From assembly GCA_051294375.1 (NCBI GenBank), contig CM119265.1, forward strand, positions 19,803,218 to 19,867,217: a DNA stretch of 64,000 nt. The letters are read 5' to 3'. The position numbers were made by a program, and so were the translations under genes. Position 1 is the stretch's first letter. Every line of letters starts with the position of its first letter. A model generated the notes under the pieces. That model had not been told where the DNA came from, did not search any database, and saw only the letters and a list, made by a program, of their open reading frames with translations. This DNA is from Paraspadella gotoi. Lineage: Eukaryota; Chaetognatha. Positions 13,501 to 25,900 of this stretch are shown one piece after another.

Positions 13501-14370
13501 TCTTACTGTCTCCAGGGAGGCAAGCCTCTCTACGAGCAAACTCCGAACCATGCTGGGCGAAACTACAGAGGGCTCGTCCCCATTCCGCTGTCTACCTCTA
13601 CCCGCTGTCTCAGATAGGAAGTCGACGGAGGCTGGAAGGCGTAGCGACTGACATCGTCGCTCGTCTCCGAAGTATCTGAAGATGTCGATCACCTGGAGTT
13701 CGGAAGCGTATCACCTGGAGTATGTTCACGATGAGAATGAGCGCTCTGCAGACGGTGGAGGGTACCGGAAAATGAGAGGTTATTGAAGTGGGCAAGGCCG
13801 GGGTTTTAATGTGGGGAAAGATTGTTGGATGTGGGGAGGATTCGTGGACATTTTAAGATTGGTTAGGAAAATGGGGCGTGGCTGCCTGGTGTGTGCTAAA
13901 GAGGAGAGAAGAAGAAAATTGAATAATATATCATTTCTTTTCTTTTATTTTTCGCCTCCTTCTCCTCCTCCTCCTCCTCCTCCTTCTCAAGAACTCCGAA
14001 CATCATCTCCAAACCGGACGCCGCTAACCCGGCGTTTGACTCGTTCTTAACCGTCTCCTGCCTTTAACGACGCCGGCCAAGGCGGACGAACCAGTTTTGC
14101 GGCGCTTTGGTTAGAGAGCGGCCGCCAGGAGGGTGGCATTCTTCGGCGCCATCTCGTATCTTGCCGGCTACAGCTCGACACCGGCTACTTTGGCGCCAAC
14201 TTGCACGGCGCGAGCGGACGGTGGTGGCGTTAGGCTTCCGGTTGGCGAAGAGGAAGGACGGAGTTTTTGGAGGATATCTCGCGAAGTTGGAACAAAGAGG
14301 ATGAGGAAAGAGACGACATTTTATGACGACGGTCGATAACATGACGACGTCGACGACGACGACGACGACG
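10505..14370 (+). repeat. Inverted repeat arm A
   Basis: This is the reverse-complement partner of 1-4070. For example, the 13992 exon and the acidic tract match 1-367, and the stretch at 10510-10760 with its repeated TTCAGCG words matches 3840-3950. It sits between the two direct copies of segment B, so the order is A'-unique-B-A(inverted)-B'. Confidence 0.85.
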
Positions 14371-14898
14371 AAGAAGAAGATTATTACAAAAACAACGAGA
14401 TCAAGAAGAAGCATACGTCGACGACGACGACGACGAAGAAGCGAACGACGACGACGAAGAAGAAGAAGCAACGACGACGACGACGACGAAGAGCGAACTA
14501 CGACGACTACGACCGAAGCTCCCGTCGCCAGCGGGACGAGCAGCGCAAGAATCTCGGCGTTTATGCAGGCATCGAAGAAGACTGCAATTTTGGAAGGTTC
14601 CGATGAAAAGGATGGCTACAGAACTTTCAAACACAACTAGTACGAAATAGTAAATAGTAAATAGAAATAGTTTAAATTTTTTTTCTTTCGCTGATTTTTT
14701 TCTCAGGTGTCCCACCCGGCGGAGCAGCAACTCAGCGCAAAAGCAGAGACTTTACATTGGATCTTGGAGGAGAAAAAGAAGGAGAAGCGAGACATTCAGT
14801 CTCGGTTCGATCTCTCTGGGAGAGTTTTTTGGACGACGGCGATGAGAACGAACGATGAGCCATCGTTAAATTGCAGCTCTATCGCGATGGCGACTTAG
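11230..14898 (+). pseudogene. Second, indel-ridden copy of the SNTX-family gene
   Basis: This is the inverted counterpart of the gene at 1-3230. Exon counterparts lie at about 11240-11335, 11788-11987, 12238-12332, 12841-13045, 13287-13386, 13516-13775 and 13992 onward. The splice borders are kept, but almost every exon carries single-base insertions or deletions relative to the other copy, so no exon reads through cleanly. The copy extends beyond the end of the first one, into an acidic and lysine-rich low-complexity tail (14340-14510) and a further open stretch to the stop at 14638-14640. A possible last exon, 14707-14898, follows a good acceptor (TTTTTTCTCAG), but its frame is uncertain. 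The scattered indels look like uncorrected long-read errors rather than selection-free decay, though a decayed second copy or a second haplotype is possible. Confidence 0.7.
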
Positions 14899-15174
14899 GT
14901 TAGAATGACGCGTCTCGGTGACAGGTTTCAGAATTATTTTAACTACTAGTTTGAATTGTGCCAACGTTTCGATAAAAAATCTCCGACGCTCGGGGAAAAT
15001 CGAGGGGGAAGATAACGTTTTATTCCAGTCTTAATGGAGAAGGAACTCTATCAAAGTAAATTACGACAAAGGGAGAGAACGAGATGATATAATCTTAAAA
15101 ATGGATGAAGAAGAATAGGCGAGTCTAATCCTCTTTTCTCTCTACTCTCTCTTCTCTCTCTCTTCTCTCTCTCT

Positions 15175-15216
<42 letters not shown>

Positions 15217-16903
15217 GGTCTATCTCTCTCTCGCCTCCTGTCTTTCTGTCTTTCTCTCCCTTTCCGTCTTAATTTTCTGCCCTTTTTAGCGTCTTCCTCT
15301 ATTTATTATTCATGGAATTGCTGGAATTGATGAATCGAAACTTGGAGGAGGAGAAGGAGGAGGAGGAGGAGCAGGAAGACAGAGAAGAAGAGAAATCGGG
15401 GAAAAAACCGAAAAATAATGGGGGGACATGAGAATTAGTGTTTGAAGTAAAGCACTAGAGAAATTTAGCACTTGATACTCGAAAATGAACCAAATTATAA
15501 ANNNNNNNNNNTCCTTTTTCACTTCTTTTTTTTACCTCCATCAATTTTTTTTCTTCCTTCATTTTCCTCTCCTTCCATTTTCTTTCTTTTACTCCCGGAC
15601 AGTCATCGGAAATTCGCCCGGGACTTCGAGTGCCACGCCCACCGGGGAGGCGACGACGCCCAGGGCGCGGCGTCTCCACGAACTCCCTATCCCCGCGATC
15701 TGTATAGATCCACATCCAGCCCTTCTTCCTTTTATCTTTCTTTCTTTTTTTTTCTTCTTACTTTCTTTTTTTCTTCTTACTTTCTTTTAGTCTCTCTATC
15801 CCTCTCTCTTTTCTGCCCAAGACGCACCACTTCAACCGTAGTCATTTATCAAAGTCTAAAAAACCCGATCGAGCCGGTCTCGCCTTGTCCTCGCCTTGTC
15901 CTCACCTTGTCCTCACCTTGTCCTCACCTCAACTCACCTCAATTTAACTCACTTCACCTTCACATCACCTCAGTTCGGACAGAACAGTGATTTTTTTTTT
16001 CCGTCGTCGTGATTTCACGGCGAAGGGATATAATTTTTATTAGAGAGAGAGATTGACTGAGATTTGAATAATAATAAATATACAGTTGAAAGAGTTCCTA
16101 AAACATTGTAAGCCAGATAATCTGAGAGTTTATAAACTGGACTGTCTTGATTGAAAACTTTCAGGTTCCTGATATGTTATCATCTTGAAAAGAGGGATGC
16201 AGGCATTAATCTATCAAAGGCAGGGGCAAAATACGGAACTTATTATTTAATGAATAGATAATTTTATATTGCTTGTTATCTACGTATTTTTGCTTGAAGC
16301 ATCCACGACAACAACGACAACAAGTTCGTTCCCCGATTCACNNNNNNNNNNNNNNNNNNNNNNNNNNNNNNNNNNNNNNNNNNNNNNNNNNNNNNNNNNN
16401 NNNNNNNNNNNNNNNNNNNNNNNNNNNNNNNNNNNGTGATCATCAGGTTTTTCCGAGTTTTCCTGACCCCATTAATGTTGGAAAATAGTATCTCTTGGTT
16501 CGTTTCTGTCTTAGTTTCTCTCTTTTTTTATGGTTTTTCCGTCTTCTTTCAGGTATTCTCGGTTTCTGTTTTTCTGTTTTTCTGTTTTCCCAATTCTATC
16601 TTCTGCCGTTATCTTACAATCGCTGTCGTCGTTCCTTGTACACGGCATTACTTTATTTTTTTATGCTTTATAAGGGAGTTAAAGGTCCATAACCCATTTT
16701 CCCGCCATTTCCAACATTTTATAAAAATTTGGGGCAACCAATGAAAAAAAATTATCTTGTAATTCAATAAATAAGCTACACAGTCATTACAGCCTCCTGA
16801 CTCTGGACAGGTCACGGTTTAACTCAGTTCCTAACTTTCACTCCATCTCAATCGAGATTGGAACCCAACCGTTTTTAGNNNNNNNNNNNNNNNNNNNNNN
16901 NNN

Positions 16904-18315
16904 GGGGAGAGAGATTTACAGACAATCAGGTTTACGATTAATTTAAATAATATAATGATTTTTTATTTCAAAAACATTATAAAACAAAGCATTTCTTACA
17001 TCCTTGGAAGTTAAGTTTTCCCTCTCAAAAGTTCCTCCTGTATTTCTTTTTATAAATGAAAGTAGTTTTTTGATATATGATCAGAAAATTTAAAGCAAAT
17101 TAATAGAGACATGTTTTTTATAACCGATAACTCAAAAAAATATGAGTCGCCGTTCATGTTGCCGCATCTACAACACAAAAAGGATCGCTAATGCGTCGGC
17201 AATTCTATGTATTTGCTTCATTCAAAATTTTAGTAATATTTATTAGATCGTAATTTATTTTCTCCTGATCATTCTAAACATAATATCTACTTACAAATCA
17301 TTGATTATGATATTGAATGGATGCCCCTTTTCACTTATCTAAATATGTATATTAGCGGTGGTAGCATTATGTGCCCACGTATTATTGGGCGCGCATTAAA
17401 ATTGCGCCCAGCACTAGGAATTGCACCATGGTAGCAAATTGGGCCACATACAATTGCACCCATCAGCAATTCCGCCACGTATTCCACATATTCGCCACGT
17501 TATTCGCTACACGTGGGTACAATCCTCAGGAACCTAGTTGACTAAAAATTACTTTAAAAAAATATAGACAAATATTTACATCTTAACTAATTTTAAATAA
17601 TTTAAAATTTCTTCTTCTGCAGTAATTTTATAAAAAATAATTTTTCTTTAATTAAATTATTATTATTAAAATTATTAAATACTAATTTTAATAATTAGCA
17701 ATTATTATTTTTTTTAAATTTTAGCTTTTATTGGTTATTTTTAATCTTTGTTATTCAAGTTTTTCCATATTTAACCTACACTTTATTAAAGCACGTAATA
17801 ATAGTAACTTAGAACGAATGAATTATAAAATTTATAATACAAATTCTATATTATATTATATGTAAATAAAGGAACCTTAAACAAGAGCAAAATTAGTTAA
17901 TATTTTATTTATGCAAAAATCTCTTGAATTCCTCAATTTTGGTAAGAAAAAGAGGCATTCCAAAGATCTCAATTTAATTGCTCATTTTGTCTATTTCATA
18001 TTAGTATAAAATACTATAAATTAATTTATATTTATAATAATATATTCTAAAAAACTATAATATTCCAATTATTTATTATATTACAAATAATAAAACGTCT
18101 TAAAATACGGCGAATAAGAGCGTCATCGTATCTGACAAATTCGAGATCGTAAAGCTAATTTGCCATAATTTGGAGCCAGATAAAAGTCGACCGGGATCTG
18201 CTCATGTTGAGAATTTCAAAAATCGAACTAAAAAGGTGTTTTAAATTAACAGTATATATATGTGTGATCACTTGGTGTGAACGTTTTTGAAAATCTGATC
18301 ATCTGATAAACAACT
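16904..18315. mobile_element. AT-rich insertion absent from the other copy of B
   Basis: Copy 1 reads without a break from GAACCCAACCGTTTTTAG into TTGCGCTCCGAGTACTC (about 7260-7294). In this copy the same left flank is followed by 25 Ns and 1.4 kb of unrelated AT-rich DNA, then the right flank resumes after ATTTTTAGTTGGCGC. TTTTTAG is present on both sides, as a target-site duplication would be, but the N gap hides the left end. The insert has no ORF of note and no clear terminal inverted repeats. Inside are a hairpin (TGGGCGC at 17386 with GCGCCCA at 17404) and a run of ATTGCGCC / ATTGCACC / ATTGGGCC words (17385-17500). It may be a non-autonomous element, or a foreign piece placed by gap filling. 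Confidence 0.4.
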
Positions 18316-19670
18316 ATTTTTAGTTGGCGCATCCGAGTACTCTGCACTTTTTGGTCGGTCTGTCGGATCCCGTCGGTCGGACGGTATATTTATCTGTCGA
18401 ATCTGGTTTCAAAAATAGGAAAAAAACTATTTAAAAATTTTAACATTTTCTATAGTGAGTACTATGTATAAATATGGGCGTATGCGAAAATTGAAGTAAT
18501 TCTAAAAGAATCGTCCGCGACTGACAGAGTCGTATCCATACTTTTATTCACCCACTAACTTTTTTTTCAGCACTTCCGATTGAACGACGACGACGACGAC
18601 GACGACAACGACGACGACGAACCCTATTTCCTCATTAACCCGAATCGAATCTCTGGGACTTTGGGATCACATTTCCAGAGGAAAACGAAAGAAAGATTTG
18701 GGGAGGGGGGAACTTCCAGAGGGTTTCGATATTCCTCAGTGTTCGCGATATCAAGGGGTTTTTTTTTACAGGATTTAACCACGAAATGATCGGCATCAAG
18801 CCAGGATCAATAAACAAAGAGCTCTGCCACACCATTGGGGCTTCAATAGGTCAGCCGGTAGGTTTTTGATCCCACGGATATAATTGCAAAAAAATGCGGC
18901 TTTCTTAGCCCCTGAAATTATTTGAACTTGGCAAGGTAACTGGACCGTAAAGAGAGATTCTTTTCACAGAGAATAGCTCTTCTAATGAGACGAGGCTTTT
19001 CCGCCGGGAGTTAATCCCGGGGACGCAATCCATATCCGGAAGTTGATCCCTCCTTTAAATAGATTCTGCCCCGTTGTTGAGATCATTCACCGAATCTTTT
19101 CAAGGATTTAACCCAGCGAAAAATGATCCTTCCCAAAAAAAAAAAAAAAAAAAAAACTGTTTCCCCAATATAATACGTATATGGAAAAAGTTACTCTGCT
19201 ACCGTGATACTGATACATTCCTATAAAGTGATACATCTCAAAAACCGATTCTTCTGTCAATGATCAATCACTGAGATGCGATCTACTCCTAAAGTGATTC
19301 ATTCTCCTTTTTTCACGTGATCTTTCCTTGTCAATCATCCCGAAGATCTGAGACCTTAAAAACAGATCTTTCCAAAAAAGATCCTCTTCGAAGAGATGAT
19401 CCATCCCTTTCTCATAAGTGATATTTTCGGTGAAGTGATGTGTCCCTGCGAACTGATCCATCCCGCGCAAGTGATTCCTCCCCGCGACAAAGAGAAAGCT
19501 GATTAGGTACCGGGTCCCCGGATGTCGTCGGGGGAGTAATTGAGAGGAGCATCATTGAAGATTAATGAAGGAACGCAGGCGAAAGAAACCGCACCCAATT
19601 TTTCTATCGTGCGTGAGAGAAGGAGAGAGAGTGGAGAGAGTGAGAGAGAGAGAGAGAGAGAGAAGAGAAG

Positions 19671-19719
<49 letters not shown>

Positions 19720-20470
19720 CAGAGAGAGAGAGAGAGGTACCTTTGTCCCCAGGGCGCGAAGCGATTTTTTTTTCGTCCCGGCGCGTCTGTCTCTCGCGCT
19801 CTCGCTCTCTCTCGCCCCGCTTTCATCCTCTACCCCCGCTCTCTTTCTATCTTTGGCTGATCTGTCTATCTTTCTCTCTCATTACGAGACGAAAATGGGA
19901 ACTCACGTAGCGACGCTCCTTCGCCAACTCATTTCTCCAGTTACCCTTAGGGAGAAATTTTTTTTTTTTAATTTTTTTCCGCGTAATTTTTCTTTTTTTC
20001 CTTTTCTTTCTTTCCTTTTTCCCCTTCGGACGAGACACGTGGACTGAATTTGTCGGGGAAAAAAAAAAGAAGATCCCAGACGTGAATCACGTGACTCAAA
20101 TTAACCGGAAGTTTTAATTCGAGAGGCGACCATTTTCTCCTTCGCTTTTTTTAACTCATCAAATAAAAGAAAGTTTAATCTTGCGTTTCGAATTAATCGT
20201 CGCATCGCGTCTCCTTTTCAAGAATGTTCATTGTTTTTCGTTTGATCGAGTTGTAAATTAACGAAAGTGCAAAGTATGGCCCTCTGGTGACGTAAATTGA
20301 AGCTTTAGTGAGGCTCTTCTGTTTTTGTTTTTTTTGTTTTTTTTTTTGTTTGGTTTTTTTATTTTTTCTTTTTAATTAACTTCGAATTGCGAGAGTAAAA
20401 AGTGAATGATATCATCTAAAAGAGTAGTGGACTAAACTATATAGACTCTGAAATTTTATCACGTGCTCAC

Positions 20471-20994
20471 CCGCTTGATCGAGTTGCCCGTCGCCGTCTT
20501 TGTCGAATTGATCCAAGAATTCGGCGATGTCTTGATCTGAGAATTGGAATCCCGCCGCCCTGAAATGCGATACAATAAAATAAATTAAAAACTTGAAAAT
20601 TCTTAAAAATAAACGTACTACTACGTTTCCATTTACTAACGAACATAATGTTGAAAGCTTTATGGTCTTATGGGGCCCCTTGAAAATTAAAATTCCCCAG
20701 AAAAAAAATTCAGCGTTAATTGTTTTTCTCGTTACGAGAAACAAAAAAAAACCCTGATTCGTTGCTATGGCGACAACGTCGGAGACAGGAACGAAAACGA
20801 CGATGCCAAACGACAGCAGTGAAAGCGACTCCGACGAAAATCAAAATGCCAATAGCATGATTACACAAATACAACTGACATATTGTGCAGTTGGAATGGA
20901 ATAGTTGTCGCTTGTGGAATTATGAATATATAATGGAATTGAGGATAATTAAGGACGATCGCGACGACGACATAAAACCAACTGTGTCAATGGA

Positions 20995-21042
<48 letters not shown>

Positions 21043-21131
21043 ATAAATCCAACTGTGTCAATGGAGACGATAAGCACGATGACACATCCGACCGCAATTG
21101 AACTAGAACAACGACCATAACAACCATGACA

Positions 21132-21166
<35 letters not shown>

Positions 21167-21839
21167 GGCAGATGTACCGCGTTTTCCAGACGAAAAAAAA
21201 ACTCGAACGTATTTTGCAGAAAAAAAATATATATTTCACCTTTTTTTTTCCTCTCACGTTTCCTTTCATCTGTTTTTAATGATATTCATTTTTTTATGCA
21301 TATTAAATTAGTTGTTTTTTTTTTAGTTCTGCTTTTTTTTTTTAAAAGGCTCTGTCCTGTCCCTTTCTTGTCGTTCACCGCCCACCAGACAGGGAAAGAC
21401 AGTGAGAGTTTAAATTCATGGAGTGCGACGGCAGGTTTTTAATGGTTCAGCCCTTCCTACCTCCAATACTCATACGTTTAATCGTTAAATCTCTTAATTG
21501 TCTTAATTGTCAAATTGTCTTTTTAATTTCAGAAAAAAAAAAAATTACCAACTCGTCTGCCTCAGAGAATTCATATTTTTTATTCCGCCGGTTTAAAATT
21601 TCCGTTTCTCTCTCTCTGCTCTGCTCTCTTCTCTCTCTCTCTCTCTCTCTCTCTCCTCTCTCCATCTCTTCTCTCTCTCTCTCTCCTCGTCCGTCTCATT
21701 TCCGCTTATCTAAATAAAATTGAATGAACAAATGAATAGAATGAGATGGATTCTTTCTGTCGTTTTTGGATCCCGAGAGACTACTAAAATTAAAACGAAC
21801 GCAAGAAAGAGAGAGAGAGATGAGAGAGAGAGAGGGAGA

Positions 21840-21871
<32 letters not shown>

Positions 21872-21877
21872 AGAAGA

Positions 21878-21920
<43 letters not shown>

Positions 21921-22575
21921 AGAGAGAGAGAGAGCTTGCCTTACGCTTCATAGGCCCTTGGCGAGTTCCGGCCCCGATATCTTCCCACTTCCATCGGTGT
22001 CGACTTTGTTGAAGATCTCCTTCGTCTGTTGAATCTTTTCCGCCTTCATGAGACCGAGAAACTCGTCAAAGTTGATTGTGCCGCTGGCTGCAGAATCGGA
22101 AAAAAGTTGGGAGAGGTCAGGATTTAGGGTGAGGTCGCCACGTAGCCGTAGCGTCGCTCGCTTGGTTGTCGAGAGAGAGTTCGGTGATAAGAGAAAAACC
22201 AAAAAACAGAAATAGGAAAGCGAGATTGTTTATAACAACAACAACGAAAACCGGTATCTTGTTTAACAATTACCCAACCTGTTGCCATCTGTTCTCGCGT
22301 GATTTTTAGTGTTAGTTCCCTTAAGATTCTAGAGATTTTAAACTTTCCACCGCAACTGCGACACTTTTTCGCGTTTATTTATTTACAAGATCTCGAAATA
22401 AATAATAAATTGAAACCGACAACAACCGCAACAACGACGACGACGACCCGGCCGAAATCTCACCGTCCTTGTCGGCCAGCCTGAGGATCTCGTCGACGTA
22501 GGACTGAGAGGCGTTCCGCGCCTGTCGACCCTTCAGTTCAGGTTTCGCGTCTAGGAGATCGAAGATTCTACGGGC
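20471..22575 (-). CDS. Calmodulin-like EF-hand Ca2+-binding protein (partial)
   Basis: Three exons in order on the minus strand: 22464 to at least 22575 (5' end in the N gap), 21945-22087 and 20471-20559. The terminal exon fits at 4506-4525. The first two splice in phase to give the loop DKDASGTINFDE, followed by a second loop DTDGSGKISGPE. Exon three gives a third, DKDGDGQLDQA, completed by E in the terminal exon. Each loop has Ca2+-ligand residues at positions 1, 3, 5, 7, 9 and 12. The sequence before the first loop (RIFDLLDAKPELKG) may be a degenerate EF-hand. Spacing and helix patterns fit the calmodulin/troponin C class, with no lipidation or signal sequence visible. Oddity: exon 21945-22087 has an in-frame TGA just before its donor and needs a 1-2 base correction to join exon three, probably a consensus error. 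Confidence 0.75.
20998..21041. repeat. (CGA)n trinucleotide repeat
   Basis: About 14 CGA units. The B copy 1 equivalent near 9962-9995 has only scattered units, so the tract differs in length between copies. Related CGA runs occur at about 7540-7568, 18583-18618, 21131-21163 and 14344-14490. Confidence 0.8.
21805..21935. repeat. (GA)n tract
   Basis: An imperfect GAGAGA tract a few bases outside the 3' border of the EF-hand exon at 21945. Together with the CT tract at 21600-21690 it brackets the end of segment B. Confidence 0.85.
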
Positions 22576-22953
22576 NNNNNNNNNNNNNNNNNNNNNNNNN
22601 NNNNNNNNNNNNNNNNNNNNNNNNNNNNNNNNNNNNNNNNNNNNNNNNNNNNNNNNNNNNNNNNNNNNNNNNNNNNNNNNNNNNNNNNNNNNNNNNNNNN
22701 NNNNNNNNNNNNNNNNNNNNNNNNNNNNNNNNNNNNNNNNNNNNNNNNNNNNNNNNNNNNNNNNNNNNNNNNNNNNNNNNNNNNNNNNNNNNNNNNNNNN
22801 NNNNNNNNNNNNNNNNNNNNNNNNNNNNNNNNNNNNNNNNNNNNNNNNNNNNNNNNNNNNNNNNNNNNNNNNNNNNNNNNNNNNNNNNNNNNNNNNNNNN
22901 NNNNNNNNNNNNNNNNNNNNNNNNNNNNNNNNNNNNNNNNNNNNNNNNNNNNN
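22576..22953. other. Assembly gap (378 N)
   Basis: Unknown sequence. It cuts the calmodulin-like gene on its 5' side, so the start codon and first exon(s) of that gene are probably here or beyond. Confidence 0.95.
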
Positions 22954-25900
22954 TTCGCGTTCGGGTTCGCGTTCCCTTCATTTCTTTTCGTTTAAGCCTT
23001 CGCTTTTTTTGATCTTCCCAAGTTCACTTTAAATTTAATGCGTTCTTTTGTTTTTTTTTCGCGAGTCTCCTGGCGGACATTTTGGATAAACACGAAAGAG
23101 CAAAACGAACAACAGAGCGTAGTGAAAGGAAAAGGGGAGCAGAGTGAAGGAGAAGGGGGAGCGGAAGTATAGAGAGAGGGAAGGGGAAGGGAAGCGGATG
23201 AGAAGCGGAAAAAATGGGAAAAAGTTAAAAACGAAGGCGTGGAGAAGAAAGATGAAAAAGCGAAGAGAATGGAATGTAAAGGAAAATCGATAGCGAAGAG
23301 AAGACAACCAAAAATTAGGTAAGTGAGCGAGAGACAGGGGAAAGTTTGTACAATTGTGAGATCAGATATCACGAAAAAAAATGTTTGACTTAAAAACCTG
23401 AAGTAAGAAGCATTGATAAGAATTTTTAAGTGAAAAAGAAATATAAAAAATACTACTTACAACTTGTACGTTGTACAATTGTACAAAATGTACATATAAG
23501 AACGGAAAAACGTAAATAATAACGACATTTTTTATAAACAGAATGTCGCTATCAATGTTTCACAAAATACTTTCTCCTCTTCAACCATCGATGTCACGGT
23601 CTTCTCATTCGACCACTCAAGCGCCTCTTCTTGAGTCACTCAAGCGCCTCTTGCGCCTTTCTCGACAACTTTCGGAAAATTCGTATCTTTATATCTTTAT
23701 ATCTCATGATAATGAGAAAACATCTCTTCTTTGACATTTGGAGGCTTGTCCCTGAAAGCTCAGAAAAAACCTCGCTGAGACGCACCGTAATTTTCAGCGC
23801 CTCTTTTTTGAGGCTTTGTTTCTCTCTCTCTCTCTCTCTNNNNNNNNNNNNNNNNNNNNNNNNNCTCTCTCTCTTCTCTTCTCTCTCTCTCCTCCTCTCT
23901 CTCTTCTTCTCGATCGAACGAAGAACCGACGGAGTGTTCTTCCTGAATTTTATATTTTTCTTATAAAATACCTCGACTAAAGAAATAACGCGCCAGGGGC
24001 TAAGCCCCAAAAAAAATAAATCAATTTCTTTCTCATTTATTACACGGAATGTAAACTTAATAATAAAAGTATTAATTTCCAATTAATCAAAAAGACCTGC
24101 TCGAAAAAAAGGAATCTTTGGGTCTTCCATCTTAAGAGGACCGGCGTATAGCATTATGCTCATCAATCCGGGACTGTAAAAAAGCACAACTAGTGAAAAA
24201 CTGCGACGGACGAAAAACTACAAAACTCGCACGTCGCTAAAAATTGTTGAACTCAAAAAGCATTAGAAAGTGTTAAAAAATCTAATGAGAGCAGATTTAC
24301 GGTATTTCAGAGAGAATGTTTCGATTTTGAAACAAAGCAAACTCGGGAAAAATGCCACTCTCGACCGAAGTGGATGTTATCGCCTGCTGCATTAAAAGCT
24401 CGGTATAAACGGAAATTGGATTTAACAATCTAGAAATGCTGAACCTAAATCGCCAAGATTTGAAATTGAATAGGGGTTGGAGGCTGGGACGTCGACTCAA
24501 TTAAATCACCTCCAATTCATTGATTTACAACGTCTCAGCAAGCTCAGCAAGCCAACCAATGATGTGCACTCGTAGATCGTGCTGTGTCCTTGTTGCAACT
24601 GTGGCGACGACGTCAAATCAGACCACGACTCTCTGAATTTATAAGACAACTTAGGGATCTGCCATCTTAAAGAAGCCTCATTCTTCTCACTGTTGACTCG
24701 ATGCAATTTAATTCGGTTTGAAAGAACGGGAACAAAGGCGATTGAAATCACTTCCCAGCTCCAAGCAAAATCTCTATTGTGACACAATTTAGAATCAGGT
24801 GTTGACCCTATCAGTGAAGGAAGCACAGATGTAAAGAAGAATGGACAATAATTGGTTTCTACAGTCTTCATTAAGAGATGTTCCACAGCGGTATGTTGAA
24901 AGACATGAACATAAAAAGTCGGTGAATACAAAAGAACATGCGTCAATAACTAAAGCAAGATGATTCAAGATATTTTTAAAGTCATAAGTGATTGATTGAT
25001 GACCGAGGACTGTGCATGTGTTTTGTTGTCAAAAGGCGGGATGGGCAGGAACATGCAAAGCACTGAAGTACTTAGCCTGCGGTGCTGCGAAACACAGTGC
25101 ACTCAAGATCTGACAATGAACGAGTAGCCTCAGTGTGCAAATTGCGGAAAGCACGCACGCAAACTCAATCTTGCCCAGCTGTATTAAAATCCTTGTCAGC
25201 AAACAAAGAAATGCGACAAAAGGAAGTCGAAGTGTATTCCTTCAAACTCACAACGTCAAGTCCAATGACTATCGCCAAGTTAGGCGAATAAGTAACAGAG
25301 AGCAGTAGAAGATCCACGCAACATTAATCACTCTCTCTTTTGTTTATGTTATGATAAGCACCCATGGAAGAGATTACAGACATGTCTGATGCAGAATCGT
25401 GACAACTGTGGTCCAATGTCACCAGAGGCTCGATCAATGAAGCATTTTGGAATAGTGTTAATAAGAAAGAAATCATACGATGAGCTGTGTAACAACTTTC
25501 ACAATTAAACATTACTCTGAATGGTACATCTATTAACGTCGATGGGTCTTTACTACCCAAATATACTCCTAGCAGACACAACACCTGAATCAGAGAAAAC
25601 AAACATCAAGCATCCTTGAATCTCACAAAGACCAGATAATGTGGGGGGGGTGTGTGCAGGTTCCTGCGGCTCACGATGGACTGTGCTGTGGTCAAAAGAG
25701 GCGAGCGTGTCAGAGCGGAACAACATCTCGAATGCAAAAATACTCTTCAAAGAAGGAGAGTCGGGTAGGGTACTGCGCCGGAGACACGGGAGTCGGTGGT
25801 GTCTTGAGGGTAGGCGAGAACTGGGGTGCGACGAAAGATGGAAAAATGATCAGTCAAGATTATGCTCTTATGTAAATCAGTCAAACATGAGGCTCGATAG

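Larger units (their letters stand above)
14914..21690 (+). repeat. Direct repeat B, copy 2
   Basis: Second copy of 5113-10500, longer because of a 1.4-kb insertion (16904-18315), a longer (CGA)n tract (20998-21041) and about 90 extra bases near 21450-21540. It contains three N gaps: 15502-15511, 16342-16435 and 16879-16903. Similarity fades in the CT tract at 21600-21690, the same kind of sequence where copy 1 joins arm A. Outside the EF-hand exon it has no supportable gene. Confidence 0.85.

Noticed and set aside
22568-22981. Open frames running through N gaps (also 62117-62876)
   Set aside because: They consist mainly of unknown residues and are artefacts of reading through gaps.
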